Origin: Candidatus Gastranaerophilales bacterium
GTDB lineage: Bacteria > Cyanobacteriota > Vampirovibrionia > Gastranaerophilales > UBA9971
NCBI GenBank assembly: GCA_028278305.1
Contig: JANQEP010000079.1
Span: 1 to 33,887, forward strand
Direction of reading: 5' to 3'
DNA length: 33,887 nt
Part shown: positions 7,256 through 15,372 of the stretch, piece by piece
How the letters are laid out: every line of letters begins with the position of its first letter
Position numbering within the stretch: the stretch's first letter is position 1
Program-made: the position numbers and the translations under genes
Notes under the pieces: model-generated
Told to the model about the DNA's origin: nothing
The model's input: only the letters and a program-made list of their open reading frames with translations
Databases searched by the model: none

Positions 7256-8150
7256 TTTTTAACCTCTTCAAAACGAATTTTAAAAGTTTTCCGGGTTGTC
7301 TTATAGGATGCGGGCAGTCATAATCAATGTTTTTAACGACTTTTTCCCAAAAATCATAAGTTATGCCTGTATATGGACTGCCGCCCATTGTGAGCCATTG
7401 TTTATAATTATCGTCCCACTCTTTAAATTGATACGCTTTATTATACCAGCTCCAGAACTTTTGGGGTGAATAAGGATGCACAATTACAGCATTTTTAGGG
7501 TTATTTTTAGTGGGATGGCAGTTGTATCTTTCCGGCAGCTCATCATTTTCAGGTTTAAATTCCTGCAAAAGCAGGTTTATTATGCCCTGGTCCGGGAATT
7601 TCAAACTGTCAGCCAGCTCAAATGTCTTGTTATAAAGCCACTCAGTTATGTTTTGATAATTTGACAATTTATCAGAAATCAAAAGCACACCGGAATTATA
7701 GTTTTTTCTGGTTAAATCGTAGTTTTCTATTGGTTTTGAAAAGCACATTCGCAACTTTGTATCCTCCGGAGCAAGGCTTATTCCTGTCCGGGCATAGTTA
7801 AAAATATCTGAAAAATCCTTTTGTATAAGAATATCAGCATCAAGCCAGAGGATTTTTTTGTATTCATCGAGCATTTTAAACATTTCATAACGACAGAAAG
7901 ACAGGTTGGAATACCTGTTAATCGCGAGTTTAAGCTGCTCGTTTTCAGGGAAGCTATAATCAATAAACGCGCATGGCAAAATTGAGTTTAAAATTTCTTT
8001 ATCCTTATCTGAAATTCCTTCCTGAAAAACAATTAAATCAGCGTTCAGCTTCGGAGAATGCTTTTTTATCCCCGGAAACACACTGCCGAGCGCAAATGCC
8101 ATATTGCCCGTCGCGCCGAGAACTATTGCCCTTTGTTTTTTATCCGCCAT
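7248..8150 (-). CDS. Family 8-like glycosyltransferase (paralogue 1)
   Basis: GT-A retaining glycosyltransferase resembling GT8. The DXD site is ILWLDADILIQKD, and YNSGVLLI plus FPDQGIINLLL are the usual GT8 blocks. A C-terminal VIVHPYSPQKFWSW corresponds to the H-x-GP-x-K-PW motif. The N-terminus is unusual: IVLGATGNMAFALG replaces the common (A)ADDNYA signature whose Asp and Tyr contact the nucleotide base. Two more copies with the same N-terminus are in this window (8140-9027 and 14441-15358). All three share MGGSPYTG-like sequence near the end. It overlaps its upstream paralogue by 11 bp, indicating tandem duplication inside one operon. Confidence 0.85.
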   Translation of the reverse strand: MADKKQRAIVLGATGNMAFALGSVFPGIKKHSPKLNADLIVFQEGISDKDKEILNSILPCAFIDYSFPENEQLKLAINRYSNLSFCRYEMFKMLDEYKKILWLDADILIQKDFSDIFNYARTGISLAPEDTKLRMCFSKPIENYDLTRKNYNSGVLLISDKLSNYQNITEWLYNKTFELADSLKFPDQGIINLLLQEFKPENDELPERYNCHPTKNNPKNAVIVHPYSPQKFWSWYNKAYQFKEWDDNYKQWLTMGGSPYTGITYDFWEKVVKNIDYDCPHPIRQPGKLLKFVLKRLKNA

Positions 8151-9027
8151 GTACTAAAAACCTCACAAATCCTTTTGGATACCTAACCGGGTCAGGGGCA
8201 TCCTTCCAAATTTTTTTAACAATTTTATGGATAATGCTTGATTTTGGGCCTGTATGTGGAGAGCCGCCCATTTTTAGCCAGCTTTTGTAGTTTTCATTCC
8301 ATTCTTTAATGTTGTGGTAATTCCAGAATTTTTCCGAGGAGTATGAATGCAGGATTACAGCTTTTTTAGCGTCTTTATCAGTCGGATAGCAGTTAAATTT
8401 TTTGCCGATGTCTGTCACCTTTATTTCCGGGAATTCATGCGTCATGTGGTTTAAAACAGCCTGGTCAGGCAGGGATAAATATTCCGCAAACTCAAAAGTC
8501 TTATCGTAACACCATTTTGTGAGCTTTTTATAATTTGGAATCTTATCAGTAAAAACAATTACGCCTGAGTTGAAAAAATCCTCGTCATTTTTTACGTAAT
8601 CGAGTTCTTTTCTGAAAAGCCCGCCGAGCCGCAGGTGTTCGTTTTTCCAGCCCATGTCATCAATTGTAGCATCAAAGAGCTGCCGGATATCCCCCTGCGC
8701 AAGTATATCTATATCAAGCCAGGCGATTTTTTCATATTCGTCTAACCAGTTAAATATCTCGTACCTTGCAAAAGCAAGCAGGGTATAGCGATAAAAATGT
8801 GAATTGTCATATTTTTCAGACTCAGGGAATTTGTATTCGACGAATTTGCAGGGATAAATTTGATTTAATATTTCTTGGTCTGACTCGCTTAATTCGCTGT
8901 GCATTATAATAAAATCCGCTTCAAAGCCAGGCGAATGCTTTTTAATCCCCAGCAAAACATTCCCCGCGGCAAACGCCATATTGCCTGTTGCGCCGAGGAC
9001 TATAGCTTGATTTTTTTTATTAGTCAT
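8140..9027 (-). CDS. Family 8-like glycosyltransferase (paralogue 2)
   Basis: Second of the three GT8-like paralogues, first gene of the 9027-4469 minus-strand run. AWLDIDILAQGD is the DXD motif, FFNSGVIVF and LPDQAVLNHM follow, and HSYSSEKFWNYHN is the C-terminal donor-phosphate motif. The N-terminal IVLGATGNMAFAAGN is nearly identical to paralogue 1, and the final KMGGSPHTG block is conserved. Length of 295 residues fits the family. Its promoter must lie in the 9028-9113 gap or beyond, and a TATAAA-like box is visible there on this strand. That same gap holds the plus-strand remnant of a sulfotransferase gene. Confidence 0.85.
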   Translation of the reverse strand: MTNKKNQAIVLGATGNMAFAAGNVLLGIKKHSPGFEADFIIMHSELSESDQEILNQIYPCKFVEYKFPESEKYDNSHFYRYTLLAFARYEIFNWLDEYEKIAWLDIDILAQGDIRQLFDATIDDMGWKNEHLRLGGLFRKELDYVKNDEDFFNSGVIVFTDKIPNYKKLTKWCYDKTFEFAEYLSLPDQAVLNHMTHEFPEIKVTDIGKKFNCYPTDKDAKKAVILHSYSSEKFWNYHNIKEWNENYKSWLKMGGSPHTGPKSSIIHKIVKKIWKDAPDPVRYPKGFVRFLVHGG

Positions 9028-9061
9028 CTGGTTATCTTTCTGTTTGTTTTATAATTTTACA

Positions 9062-9127
9062 ATGAATAACAATAAAAAACTTCCTGAAACTATCGGAATG
9101 GATTTGAGCGAATATGGTTATTATTGA
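9062..9127 (+). pseudogene. C-terminal remnant of a sulfotransferase gene
   Basis: Reading from 9062 gives NKKLPETIGMDLSEYGYY and a stop. This aligns without gaps to the last 18 residues of the sulfotransferase at 19404-20330 (NKKISDLAGIDLKQYGYY), with ten identities including the terminal YGYY. The second sulfotransferase ends in the same way (IGIELNKYGY). Upstream of the Asn the frame has no further similarity and runs into the start of the divergent GT8 gene. The remnant overlaps the start of the FkbM methyltransferase gene by 14 bp. It therefore looks like the tail of an ancestral sulfotransferase gene left behind when its body was replaced. Confidence 0.7.
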
Positions 9128-10103
9128 TAAACTTAAAAGAGAATATAAAAGATTTATAAATAAGCAGTTTCTAAAAATCAACGGAAATTATAACAGTGAC
9201 CATTTGATATCAGATTCTGCTGATGAGTGGAAATTGTTTTATATTAAAAATTATTCTCAAATGGATAATTATTTTGAAAGACTTTTTAAAAATCTTGATG
9301 AAGAAAGCATAAGGCAGGCCAGATTAATTTTTGACAGGAACGTATTCCTGCATCCCTGGAGAAAAATAAAAACCTGTTATTTGTACAACCTGGATTGTAT
9401 ATACGAAGATTTTGAAAAAGAAGCACAAAAACAAACTGTTAATAAAGATAAATATAAACTCCCGGAAGGCTCATTTTATCAGGAAAGTATTTTTTATTAT
9501 AAAAACGGGCTTTCTTTTGTTCCAGACAGTGTAAAGGATTACCTGATTGATAAGGACTTTCTTGACTGTGGTGCTTATTCAGGGGATTCAGCTTTGGTAC
9601 TTAACGAATATAATCCCAATAAGATATACTGTTTTGAGCCAGGTGCTAAAAACTTAAAATTATTAAACCAGACTATTAAAATTAATAATCTGGGAAATAA
9701 AATTATCCCGGTGCCAATGGGTGTTGGAGAAAAACAGGAAAAGTTATGTTTTTCAGCAAAATCGGAAAAGTTTGTAGCACAAAATGATAATACAGATGAC
9801 TGTGAATCTTTAGAAGTTACCTCTATTGATAATTTTATTAGCAAGAACAAACTTAACCCGGGCATCATAAAAATGGATATTGAAGGAGCAGAGTATGCGG
9901 CAATAAAAGGAGCGCTGGAAACAATAAAAAAACATGAGCCGGTACTTCTAATTTCTATATATCATACTCCCATTGATTTTTTTGAAATTAAGCCTTTAAT
10001 TGAAAAAATAGTTGATTATAAATTTATAATCAGAAAAATTGAACCCGATTTTTTATGCACAGACCTGATTTTAATTGGTTATCCCAAAAGGCTGGAGAAA
10101 TAA
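9114..10103 (+). CDS. FkbM family methyltransferase
   Basis: SAM-dependent O-methyltransferase of the FkbM family. The core starts near residue 145 with FLDCGAYSGDSALVL (motif I), then IYCFEPGAKNLKLL (acidic ribose-binding residue). IIKMDIEGAEYAAIKGA is the FkbM hallmark, and HEPVLLISIYH follows. The ~140-residue N-terminal extension is rich in aromatic and charged residues and probably helical. The ATG lies inside the tail of the sulfotransferase remnant, and no strong Shine-Dalgarno sequence is seen. It may have been translationally coupled to that lost gene and now needs another source of expression. GT61 follows after 3 bp. The likely target is a sugar hydroxyl. Confidence 0.87.
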   Translation: MVIIDKLKREYKRFINKQFLKINGNYNSDHLISDSADEWKLFYIKNYSQMDNYFERLFKNLDEESIRQARLIFDRNVFLHPWRKIKTCYLYNLDCIYEDFEKEAQKQTVNKDKYKLPEGSFYQESIFYYKNGLSFVPDSVKDYLIDKDFLDCGAYSGDSALVLNEYNPNKIYCFEPGAKNLKLLNQTIKINNLGNKIIPVPMGVGEKQEKLCFSAKSEKFVAQNDNTDDCESLEVTSIDNFISKNKLNPGIIKMDIEGAEYAAIKGALETIKKHEPVLLISIYHTPIDFFEIKPLIEKIVDYKFIIRKIEPDFLCTDLILIGYPKRLEK

Positions 10104-10106
10104 TAT

Positions 10107-11225
10107 ATGGCTATTCTGGATTATTTAATGAAAGCCGGCAGTATCAATATATCTGACTGGATAAAAAATAATCCTGATAAAGGATATGAATATTTAATTT
10201 ATGAAGAATCAGAAGTTGATTATCCGTCAGTTAAAACCTATAACAATCAGGTATGTGAATCTTTCAAAACAAAAAGTGAAAAAATTCCTTCGTTCTATGC
10301 TAGAAGTATAAAAAACGGGAAAGGCTTTACCCAAAACGGAATGGCACTAAGCCCTGATAATGTTGCTTTTACAGACTATACAACCGATATAAAGCATCCG
10401 TTAAGAAATAAAATGAAATATAAATTTAACAATGCTGAAAAATTAAGCGGAAAAGTTGCTATCTGCTCTGTTGAACCTAATAACCTGAATTATTTCCACT
10501 GGATGCTGGAAATTTTTCCCAGAATAAACCTTATACAAAAATCAGGCCTGGAAGTGGACAAATACATAATCAGCAATGAAAAACCTTTCCAGAAATATCT
10601 TTTAGAGCTCATCGGAATAAAAGAAAACCAGGTAATAAACTATCAGCCAAATAGATTAATTCAGGCAGAAGAGTTAATAATTCCTGATATGCTTAATAAT
10701 TTTGAGTATATTCAGACAAATTACGGTTATTATTACAATACAAGATATTTCCCTGCCTGGATTGCGGATTTTTACAAAAACCTTGTACTCCCTCATTTAA
10801 CAAAATCTAATCCCGAAAGAATATATATATCCAGAAAAAGTACTGACCATCGAAGAATAACAAACGAACCGGAAGTTCAGGACTACTTGAGGCCATTAGG
10901 ATTTAAAACATATTACCTTGAAGAGATGTCCTTTATTGAGCAGGCACAGTTATTTTATAATGCCGAAGCCATTATAGCGCCGCACGGCGCCGGACTTGTA
11001 AATCAAATATTTTGCGATAATAAGGTCAAAATAATTGAAATATTCCCCTACAAATATCTTTGCAACAGCCTTCAGATAATCTCAAGGGCTTTAAACCACA
11101 ATTATACTTATATTTTAGGAAATTCTGTAAAAAATAAACTCTTTGATGAAGACTGGCTACTTGTAGAGGATGTATATACGGAAATTGAAAAGCTCGACAA
11201 AGCTGTAAAATTTATGGGAATATAG
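10107..11225 (+). CDS. Family 61 (DUF563) glycosyltransferase
   Basis: A GT61-type glycosyltransferase. The hallmark blocks are NYFHWMLEIFPRI (residues ~128-140), RIYISRKSTDHRRI, and SFIEQAQLFYNAEAIIAPHG. The last is followed by AGLVNQIF, where the Ala-Pro-His-Gly loop lies in the GT61 active region. This is the standard ordering for the domain, and 372 residues is normal. No membrane segment is visible, so it should act in the cytoplasm. A GGAG ribosome site precedes the ATG, and it is packed between the FkbM and GT2 genes. GT61 members add xylose, GlcNAc or other sugars, so the donor cannot be assigned. Confidence 0.9.
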   Translation: MAILDYLMKAGSINISDWIKNNPDKGYEYLIYEESEVDYPSVKTYNNQVCESFKTKSEKIPSFYARSIKNGKGFTQNGMALSPDNVAFTDYTTDIKHPLRNKMKYKFNNAEKLSGKVAICSVEPNNLNYFHWMLEIFPRINLIQKSGLEVDKYIISNEKPFQKYLLELIGIKENQVINYQPNRLIQAEELIIPDMLNNFEYIQTNYGYYYNTRYFPAWIADFYKNLVLPHLTKSNPERIYISRKSTDHRRITNEPEVQDYLRPLGFKTYYLEEMSFIEQAQLFYNAEAIIAPHGAGLVNQIFCDNKVKIIEIFPYKYLCNSLQIISRALNHNYTYILGNSVKNKLFDEDWLLVEDVYTEIEKLDKAVKFMGI

Positions 11226-11230
11226 TTTAG

Positions 11231-11998
11231 ATGAAGGTTTCTATTATTACAGTATGTAAAAACGCTGCGGCTACAATAGAAAAAACAATCCAGTCTGTCA
11301 TTTCTCAGGGCTATCCCGAAATAGAACATATAATTATAGACGGAAATTCAACTGATGGCACTTTAAACATATTAGATAAATACAGGGAAAACATTGCTTT
11401 TATAATATCAGAGCGAGACACCGGCGTTTACAACGCTATGAACAAAGGAATTAAAAGAGCTACAGGTGATATTTTATATTTTTTAAATGCCAATGATATT
11501 CTTTACAACGAAAAAATCATAGAAAAAGTTGTTAATATCTTTATGAAAAAAGATATTCAAATATTATGGGGGGATTTAATAGCTATTAATGAGGAAAACA
11601 AACAGGAAACCCTGCAAAAATCAGATAATGCCGATAAATTTTTCTGGATGAGCCAGTGCCTGTGTCATCAGGTAATTTTTTATAAAAGAGAACTTTTCGA
11701 AAATTATGGCTTATACGATGAAAATTATAAAATAGCCGCGGATTATGATTTTAATCTTAAGTGCTTAATAAAAAACAGAATAAAACATTCTTATTTGCCT
11801 GAAGTTGCAGCAAAATTCACTTTAGGCGGTTTTAGCACATCAGAAGTTTTTTCCGGTAAAATAAAAGCTGAGAGAAAACAAATTATTTCAACTTATTTTT
11901 CTAAAAGACAGATTAAAGTGAGAGATTTTTTGCATAAACAATGCAGGTTTTTATTAAGAAATAAATTTTTTAAAAAATTTATTGCAAGTATAATTTAA
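11231..11998 (+). CDS. WcaE-like family 2 glycosyltransferase
   Basis: GT2 enzyme close to the WcaE-type group of colanic acid and O-antigen transferases. MKVSIITVCKNAAATIEKTI and HIIIDGNSTDGTL are the nucleotide-binding blocks. GVYNAMNKGIKRATGDI is diagnostic of this subgroup. At the metal site the sequence reads NANDILY where the paralogue at 15373 has NADDVFI, so the first acidic residue is replaced by Asn while the second Asp is kept. The C-terminal block AADYDFNLKCL holds the probable catalytic base region. Length of 255 residues is normal. It starts 5 bp after GT61. Confidence 0.88.
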   Translation: MKVSIITVCKNAAATIEKTIQSVISQGYPEIEHIIIDGNSTDGTLNILDKYRENIAFIISERDTGVYNAMNKGIKRATGDILYFLNANDILYNEKIIEKVVNIFMKKDIQILWGDLIAINEENKQETLQKSDNADKFFWMSQCLCHQVIFYKRELFENYGLYDENYKIAADYDFNLKCLIKNRIKHSYLPEVAAKFTLGGFSTSEVFSGKIKAERKQIISTYFSKRQIKVRDFLHKQCRFLLRNKFFKKFIASII

Positions 11999-12015
11999 TT
12001 CATTAAGGAAGAAAA

Positions 12016-13008
12016 ATGTTATTTACTTTAATAAAAAAAATTTCAAGAATTTTATATTATCTAATCCCGTCTTTTATTAGAAAACCGTTAAACAGTTATT
12101 TGAATTACAGGTATCAAAAGAAAATCCAAATTGGACCAAAGGATTTTAATAAGGTAATCCATAACCCGGAGGATAGCAACTCATTAATAAAACAGAAACT
12201 TCTTGATAATAAGCCCATGTTGGTTGCCAGAGTCGGAGGCACTGAGGCTAAATGCACATTTTTCTACCTTAATAACAGAAAAAACAAAAAGAATCCGAAG
12301 CCTTACCCAATAGGACTAAAAGAAGAGGCTTTATACTTATCCGGCATATTCCCAATGGAGGATAATTTACTTGATAATTTTTGCGAACTCTTTCTTGATT
12401 TGGTAAAAGATACTGATGTAATGGCAGTTTGGTTCAATGCAGGAGAAAATACTGTCTGTAATGATTATTGCCCCGATGCTGATTTAATTCACCTTGACAG
12501 TCTGGAACCATTTTGGTTTGAAAATCCCTGGACCGAAGCACTTGAAGAAAAGAAAGTTCTTGTAATATCTCCTTTTGAGGAAACAATTAAGAGTCAGTAC
12601 CAAAAAAGAGATTTATTATTTAAAAACCCTAAAATCCTTCCTGAATTTGACCTGGTTTTCTATAAAGCTGTGCAGGGTTTATGCGGAAATGATGATTTTC
12701 CAAACTGGATTGAAGCCTTTAATTTTATGTGTAGAGAAATTGAAAATATTGATTTTGATATAGCACTTGTCAGCGCAGGGGCATTTGGTCTGCCTTTAGC
12801 TTCATTCATTAAAAGCAAAAGGAAAAAAGCTATACATATTGGAGGTGTTGCTCAAATACTGTTCGGAATTAAAGGAATAAGGTGGGATTTAAGACCAAAA
12901 TACTCGGAAGGTCTATATAATGAACATTGGGTATATCTGCCTGAAGAAACAAAACCCAAAAGCCCGGATAAAATGATACAGTATGAAGGTAATCTTTTAT
13001 ACTGGTAA
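12016..13008 (+). CDS. GT-D-like glycosyltransferase or unknown protein
   Basis: The protein is not confidently recognised. MLVARVGGTEAKC near residue 70 recalls the R-x-G-D/G-x-E block of GT-D fold (DUF1792) glycosyltransferases. Later blocks VLVISPFEETIKSQ and DIALVSAGAFGLPLASFIK followed by AIHIGGVAQILFG-x-KG-x-RW resemble the Rossmann-like half of that fold. The basic N-terminal ~40 residues (LIPSFIRKPLNSY...) may be amphipathic and bind membrane. Length is 330 residues. AAGGAAG before the ATG is a good ribosome site. It sits between a GT2 and a methyltransferase in a glycan operon, which suits a transferase. Assignment is by motif memory only, so treat it as tentative. Confidence 0.55.
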   Translation: MLFTLIKKISRILYYLIPSFIRKPLNSYLNYRYQKKIQIGPKDFNKVIHNPEDSNSLIKQKLLDNKPMLVARVGGTEAKCTFFYLNNRKNKKNPKPYPIGLKEEALYLSGIFPMEDNLLDNFCELFLDLVKDTDVMAVWFNAGENTVCNDYCPDADLIHLDSLEPFWFENPWTEALEEKKVLVISPFEETIKSQYQKRDLLFKNPKILPEFDLVFYKAVQGLCGNDDFPNWIEAFNFMCREIENIDFDIALVSAGAFGLPLASFIKSKRKKAIHIGGVAQILFGIKGIRWDLRPKYSEGLYNEHWVYLPEETKPKSPDKMIQYEGNLLYW

Positions 13009-13028
13009 AATAAAGGAAATTAAGATAA

Positions 13029-13745
13029 ATGAAAAAATTTTTAGAAAAGAATTTTAGAACACCCATAAGATATATTAACGAAATTAAAAGTAAACTTCAC
13101 GACAAAAACCGGATTACAAAAGAACTGATTTTGAATTATTTGCCTGAAAAATCTATTATACTTGAAGCGGGCGCATGTGACGGCGGAGATACGATTGAAT
13201 GGAGCGAAATTTTACCTGAATCTACAATATATGCCTTCGAGCCAGTACCAAAAAATTACGAAAAACTGGTAGAAAATACAAAAAATTATAAGAATATAAT
13301 AACCTCAAATCTTGCTCTTGCTGAAAAAACCGGTGAAATAACCATGCATGTCAGTAATAGCCTTAACTCAGAGGAAGACCTGGCATACTCTAGTTCAATT
13401 CTGGAGCCTACCGGACATCTTAAAGTCCATGAAAGTGTAGATTTTAAAGAAAAAATTCAAATTAAAACAATTAATCTTGATGAATGGGCAGAAAATAATA
13501 ACGTTAAAAACATCGATTTTATGTGGCTAGACCTTCAGGGAGCAGAATTTGAGGTTTTAAATGCAGCCCCTAAAGTTTTAAATTCACTTAAAGTTCTATA
13601 TACAGAAGTAAGTTTAATTGAGCTATACAAAAATACTCTTTTATACAAAGATTTTAAAAAATGGCTTATTTCAAAAGGTTTCACTGTTTTGCGAGAAGAT
13701 ATCCCCTGGAAAGATGTTGGAAATGTACTTTTTATAAAGAAATAA
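13029..13745 (+). CDS. FkbM family methyltransferase (second copy)
   Basis: SAM-dependent methyltransferase of the FkbM family. IILEAGACDGGDTIEW is motif I, IYAFEPVPKNYEKL carries the acidic ribose contact, and IDFMWLDLQGAEFEVLNAA is the FkbM signature. LKVLYTEVSLIELYKNTLLY then continues the fold. It is shorter (238 residues) than the copy at 9114 because it lacks the long N-terminal extension, and the sequences are only distantly related. A second copy therefore does not look like a local duplication. The predicted role is O-methylation of a sugar. It follows the GT-D-like gene by 20 bp and precedes another methyltransferase. Confidence 0.88.
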   Translation: MKKFLEKNFRTPIRYINEIKSKLHDKNRITKELILNYLPEKSIILEAGACDGGDTIEWSEILPESTIYAFEPVPKNYEKLVENTKNYKNIITSNLALAEKTGEITMHVSNSLNSEEDLAYSSSILEPTGHLKVHESVDFKEKIQIKTINLDEWAENNNVKNIDFMWLDLQGAEFEVLNAAPKVLNSLKVLYTEVSLIELYKNTLLYKDFKKWLISKGFTVLREDIPWKDVGNVLFIKK

Positions 13746-13759
13746 AGGCTTAAAATTAT

Positions 13760-14356
13760 ATGAGAAAAACACTAAAGAAACATTTATATTTTTTGTTTAA
13801 CGGCTTAAACAAAGATAAAGCAATACAGACACACTTAACAGATGAAGAAAAAATTATATTACATAAAATTGCAAAAAATCTTTTACCATACAATTCTATA
13901 GCTGTTGAAATCGGAAGTTTTTTAGGGACCAGCAGTTGTTTTATTGCAAATGGTTTAAAAAATAAAAATGGTATTTTGTATTGCGTCGACACCTGGGGTA
14001 ATCACCATATGGATACTGCCGAGCACGACACCTACGAATCTTTTAGAAAAAATGTAAAAAAATATAGAGATAACATAGTAGAAGTTAGAGGCTGGAGTTC
14101 TGAAGTTGTTGACCAGATGAAAAATATAAATAAGAAATTTGATTTTTTATTTATTGACGGTGACCATTCTTATGAAGGCGCAAAACTTGATTGGAATCTA
14201 TATAGTCCCATGCTTAAAGATGCTGCTATTGTTGCTTTTCATGACACCGGTGCTTCAGAAGGGGTTAAAAAATTAATTTCTGAAAATATTAAATATTTAC
14301 CTCAGAAATTATTCGAAACGGGTAATATGCAGGTTTACAGGTTTATACATGAATGA
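13760..14356 (+). CDS. Class I SAM methyltransferase (Methyltransf_24 type)
   Basis: A compact 198-residue methyltransferase. SIAVEIGSFLGTSSCFIANG is motif I, ILYCVDTWGNHH follows with the acidic residue. KFDFLFIDGDHSYEGAKLDW is the D-G-D-H-x-Y signature of the Methyltransf_24/CmcI-like group, whose Asp and His can bind a divalent metal. AAIVAFHDTGASEGVKK completes the metal region. Members methylate hydroxyls of sugars or small molecules. It is the last gene of the 9114-14356 run and ends 84 bp before the convergent third GT8. No terminator hairpin is visible in that gap. Confidence 0.85.
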   Translation: MRKTLKKHLYFLFNGLNKDKAIQTHLTDEEKIILHKIAKNLLPYNSIAVEIGSFLGTSSCFIANGLKNKNGILYCVDTWGNHHMDTAEHDTYESFRKNVKKYRDNIVEVRGWSSEVVDQMKNINKKFDFLFIDGDHSYEGAKLDWNLYSPMLKDAAIVAFHDTGASEGVKKLISENIKYLPQKLFETGNMQVYRFIHE

Positions 14357-14440
14357 GTTTGAATTTTTCTTTTAATTTGGTAAAGGTTTCAGGATTATAC
14401 CGATTTCAATAAGTAATTCCTTTTTTCATCTACATTTCCT

Positions 14441-15358
14441 TCAGTTATTATAATTTTCCCACGGTTTGTCTATATAACTAATTTTTAAAAATTTAAAAAA
14501 AGCTTTTGGTTTTTTCACCGGGTCCGGCGAACCCGGCAGCCACTTTTCCAGATATCTCACATATACCGGGCATCTTTTGCCTTTATATGGAGTGCCGCCC
14601 ATTTTGCGCCAGGCAATATCATTTTCGTCCCACTCCTCAAATTTCCAGCAGTCCCAGAACTTTTTTGGCCTGTAGGAATGTACTATTACGGCATCCCTGG
14701 CTGCCTTTGACACAGGATGTGCGCAGAAAACATCTTTATCAAACCCAGCCGGGTTAATGCCGAAATTCAAAAGCGCAATATTCATTATTGCCTGGTCAGG
14801 CAGATATAGTTTGTCCGAATATTCCAGCAGTTTTTCATAGCACCAGTCAGTTATTTTATCGTAGTTTTTTATCCTGTCAGTGAATAAAATGGTTCCTGTC
14901 CAGTAGCCCATTTTTTCCATATCATAACAATCCATTGGCTCTTTAAAATTGTGTTTTATCCTGTCGCCGGGCAGTATTCCCATTCCGTCATGCTCGTATT
15001 CAAGCAAGCCGGAAATATCCTTTTGGATAAGTATATCAACATCAAGCCAGATAACGTTTTTAAACTCATTTAAAAGGTTAAAACACTCAAACCGTGAATA
15101 AGCCAGGTTTGAAAACTGGCTAAAAAACATTGGGTCAAAGTTTGACGTGTCTTTTATCGGGAATTCATACTTAATAAACCTTGTTGGCAAAATAGCTCTC
15201 ATCAAATCCCGGTCATTTTCAGAAATATTATCGTGATAAACAATAATTTCATCAGCCAAATCCGGAGAATGTTTTTTCAACCCAATCAGGACATTTGCAA
15301 GCGCAAATGTCAGGTTTGCTGTTATACCAAATACTATGCAGGTTTCTTTTTTATCCAT
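14441..15358 (-). CDS. Family 8-like glycosyltransferase (paralogue 3)
   Basis: Third member of the local GT8-like family, alone on this strand between plus-strand genes. VIWLDVDILIQKD is the DXD motif, YWTGTILFTDRI and LPDQAIMNIALL follow. VIVHSYRPKKFWDCWKFEEWDE is the C-terminal block, then KMGGTPYKG. The N-terminus reads CIVFGITANLTFALANV, a relaxed version of the GATGNMAFA sequence of the other two, so this copy has diverged further. Its start codon is only 14 bp from the divergent GT2 start at 15373, and the gap is mostly a 10-bp palindrome, TATAATTATA. No ribosome site is visible. Confidence 0.84.
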   Translation of the reverse strand: MDKKETCIVFGITANLTFALANVLIGLKKHSPDLADEIIVYHDNISENDRDLMRAILPTRFIKYEFPIKDTSNFDPMFFSQFSNLAYSRFECFNLLNEFKNVIWLDVDILIQKDISGLLEYEHDGMGILPGDRIKHNFKEPMDCYDMEKMGYWTGTILFTDRIKNYDKITDWCYEKLLEYSDKLYLPDQAIMNIALLNFGINPAGFDKDVFCAHPVSKAARDAVIVHSYRPKKFWDCWKFEEWDENDIAWRKMGGTPYKGKRCPVYVRYLEKWLPGSPDPVKKPKAFFKFLKISYIDKPWENYNN

Positions 15359-15360
15359 TG

Positions 15361-15370
15361 TATAATTATA
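15361..15370. promoter_or_regulatory. Palindromic divergent -10 element
   Basis: TATAATTATA is its own reverse complement and gives a perfect TATAAT box on each strand. On both strands the box ends six bases before the start codon (15373 plus, 15358 minus). Transcription from it would start at or next to the first base of the ATG. That fits two leaderless mRNAs and the lack of ribosome sites. No convincing -35 hexamer was found. Confidence 0.4.
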
Positions 15371-15372
15371 AA

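Noticed and set aside
7973-8290. 105-residue plus-strand ORF across the two GT8 genes
   Set aside because: It is antisense to both GT8 genes, has no ribosome site and no recognisable protein features.
14357-14440. Terminator or small RNA between convergent genes
   Set aside because: The 84-bp gap is AT-rich but I found no stable inverted repeat or promoter.
15295-15372. N-terminal 26 codons of the 300-residue GT2 ORF
   Set aside because: They are antisense to the GT8 start and precede the natural first strand of the GT2 fold at the ATG at 15373.
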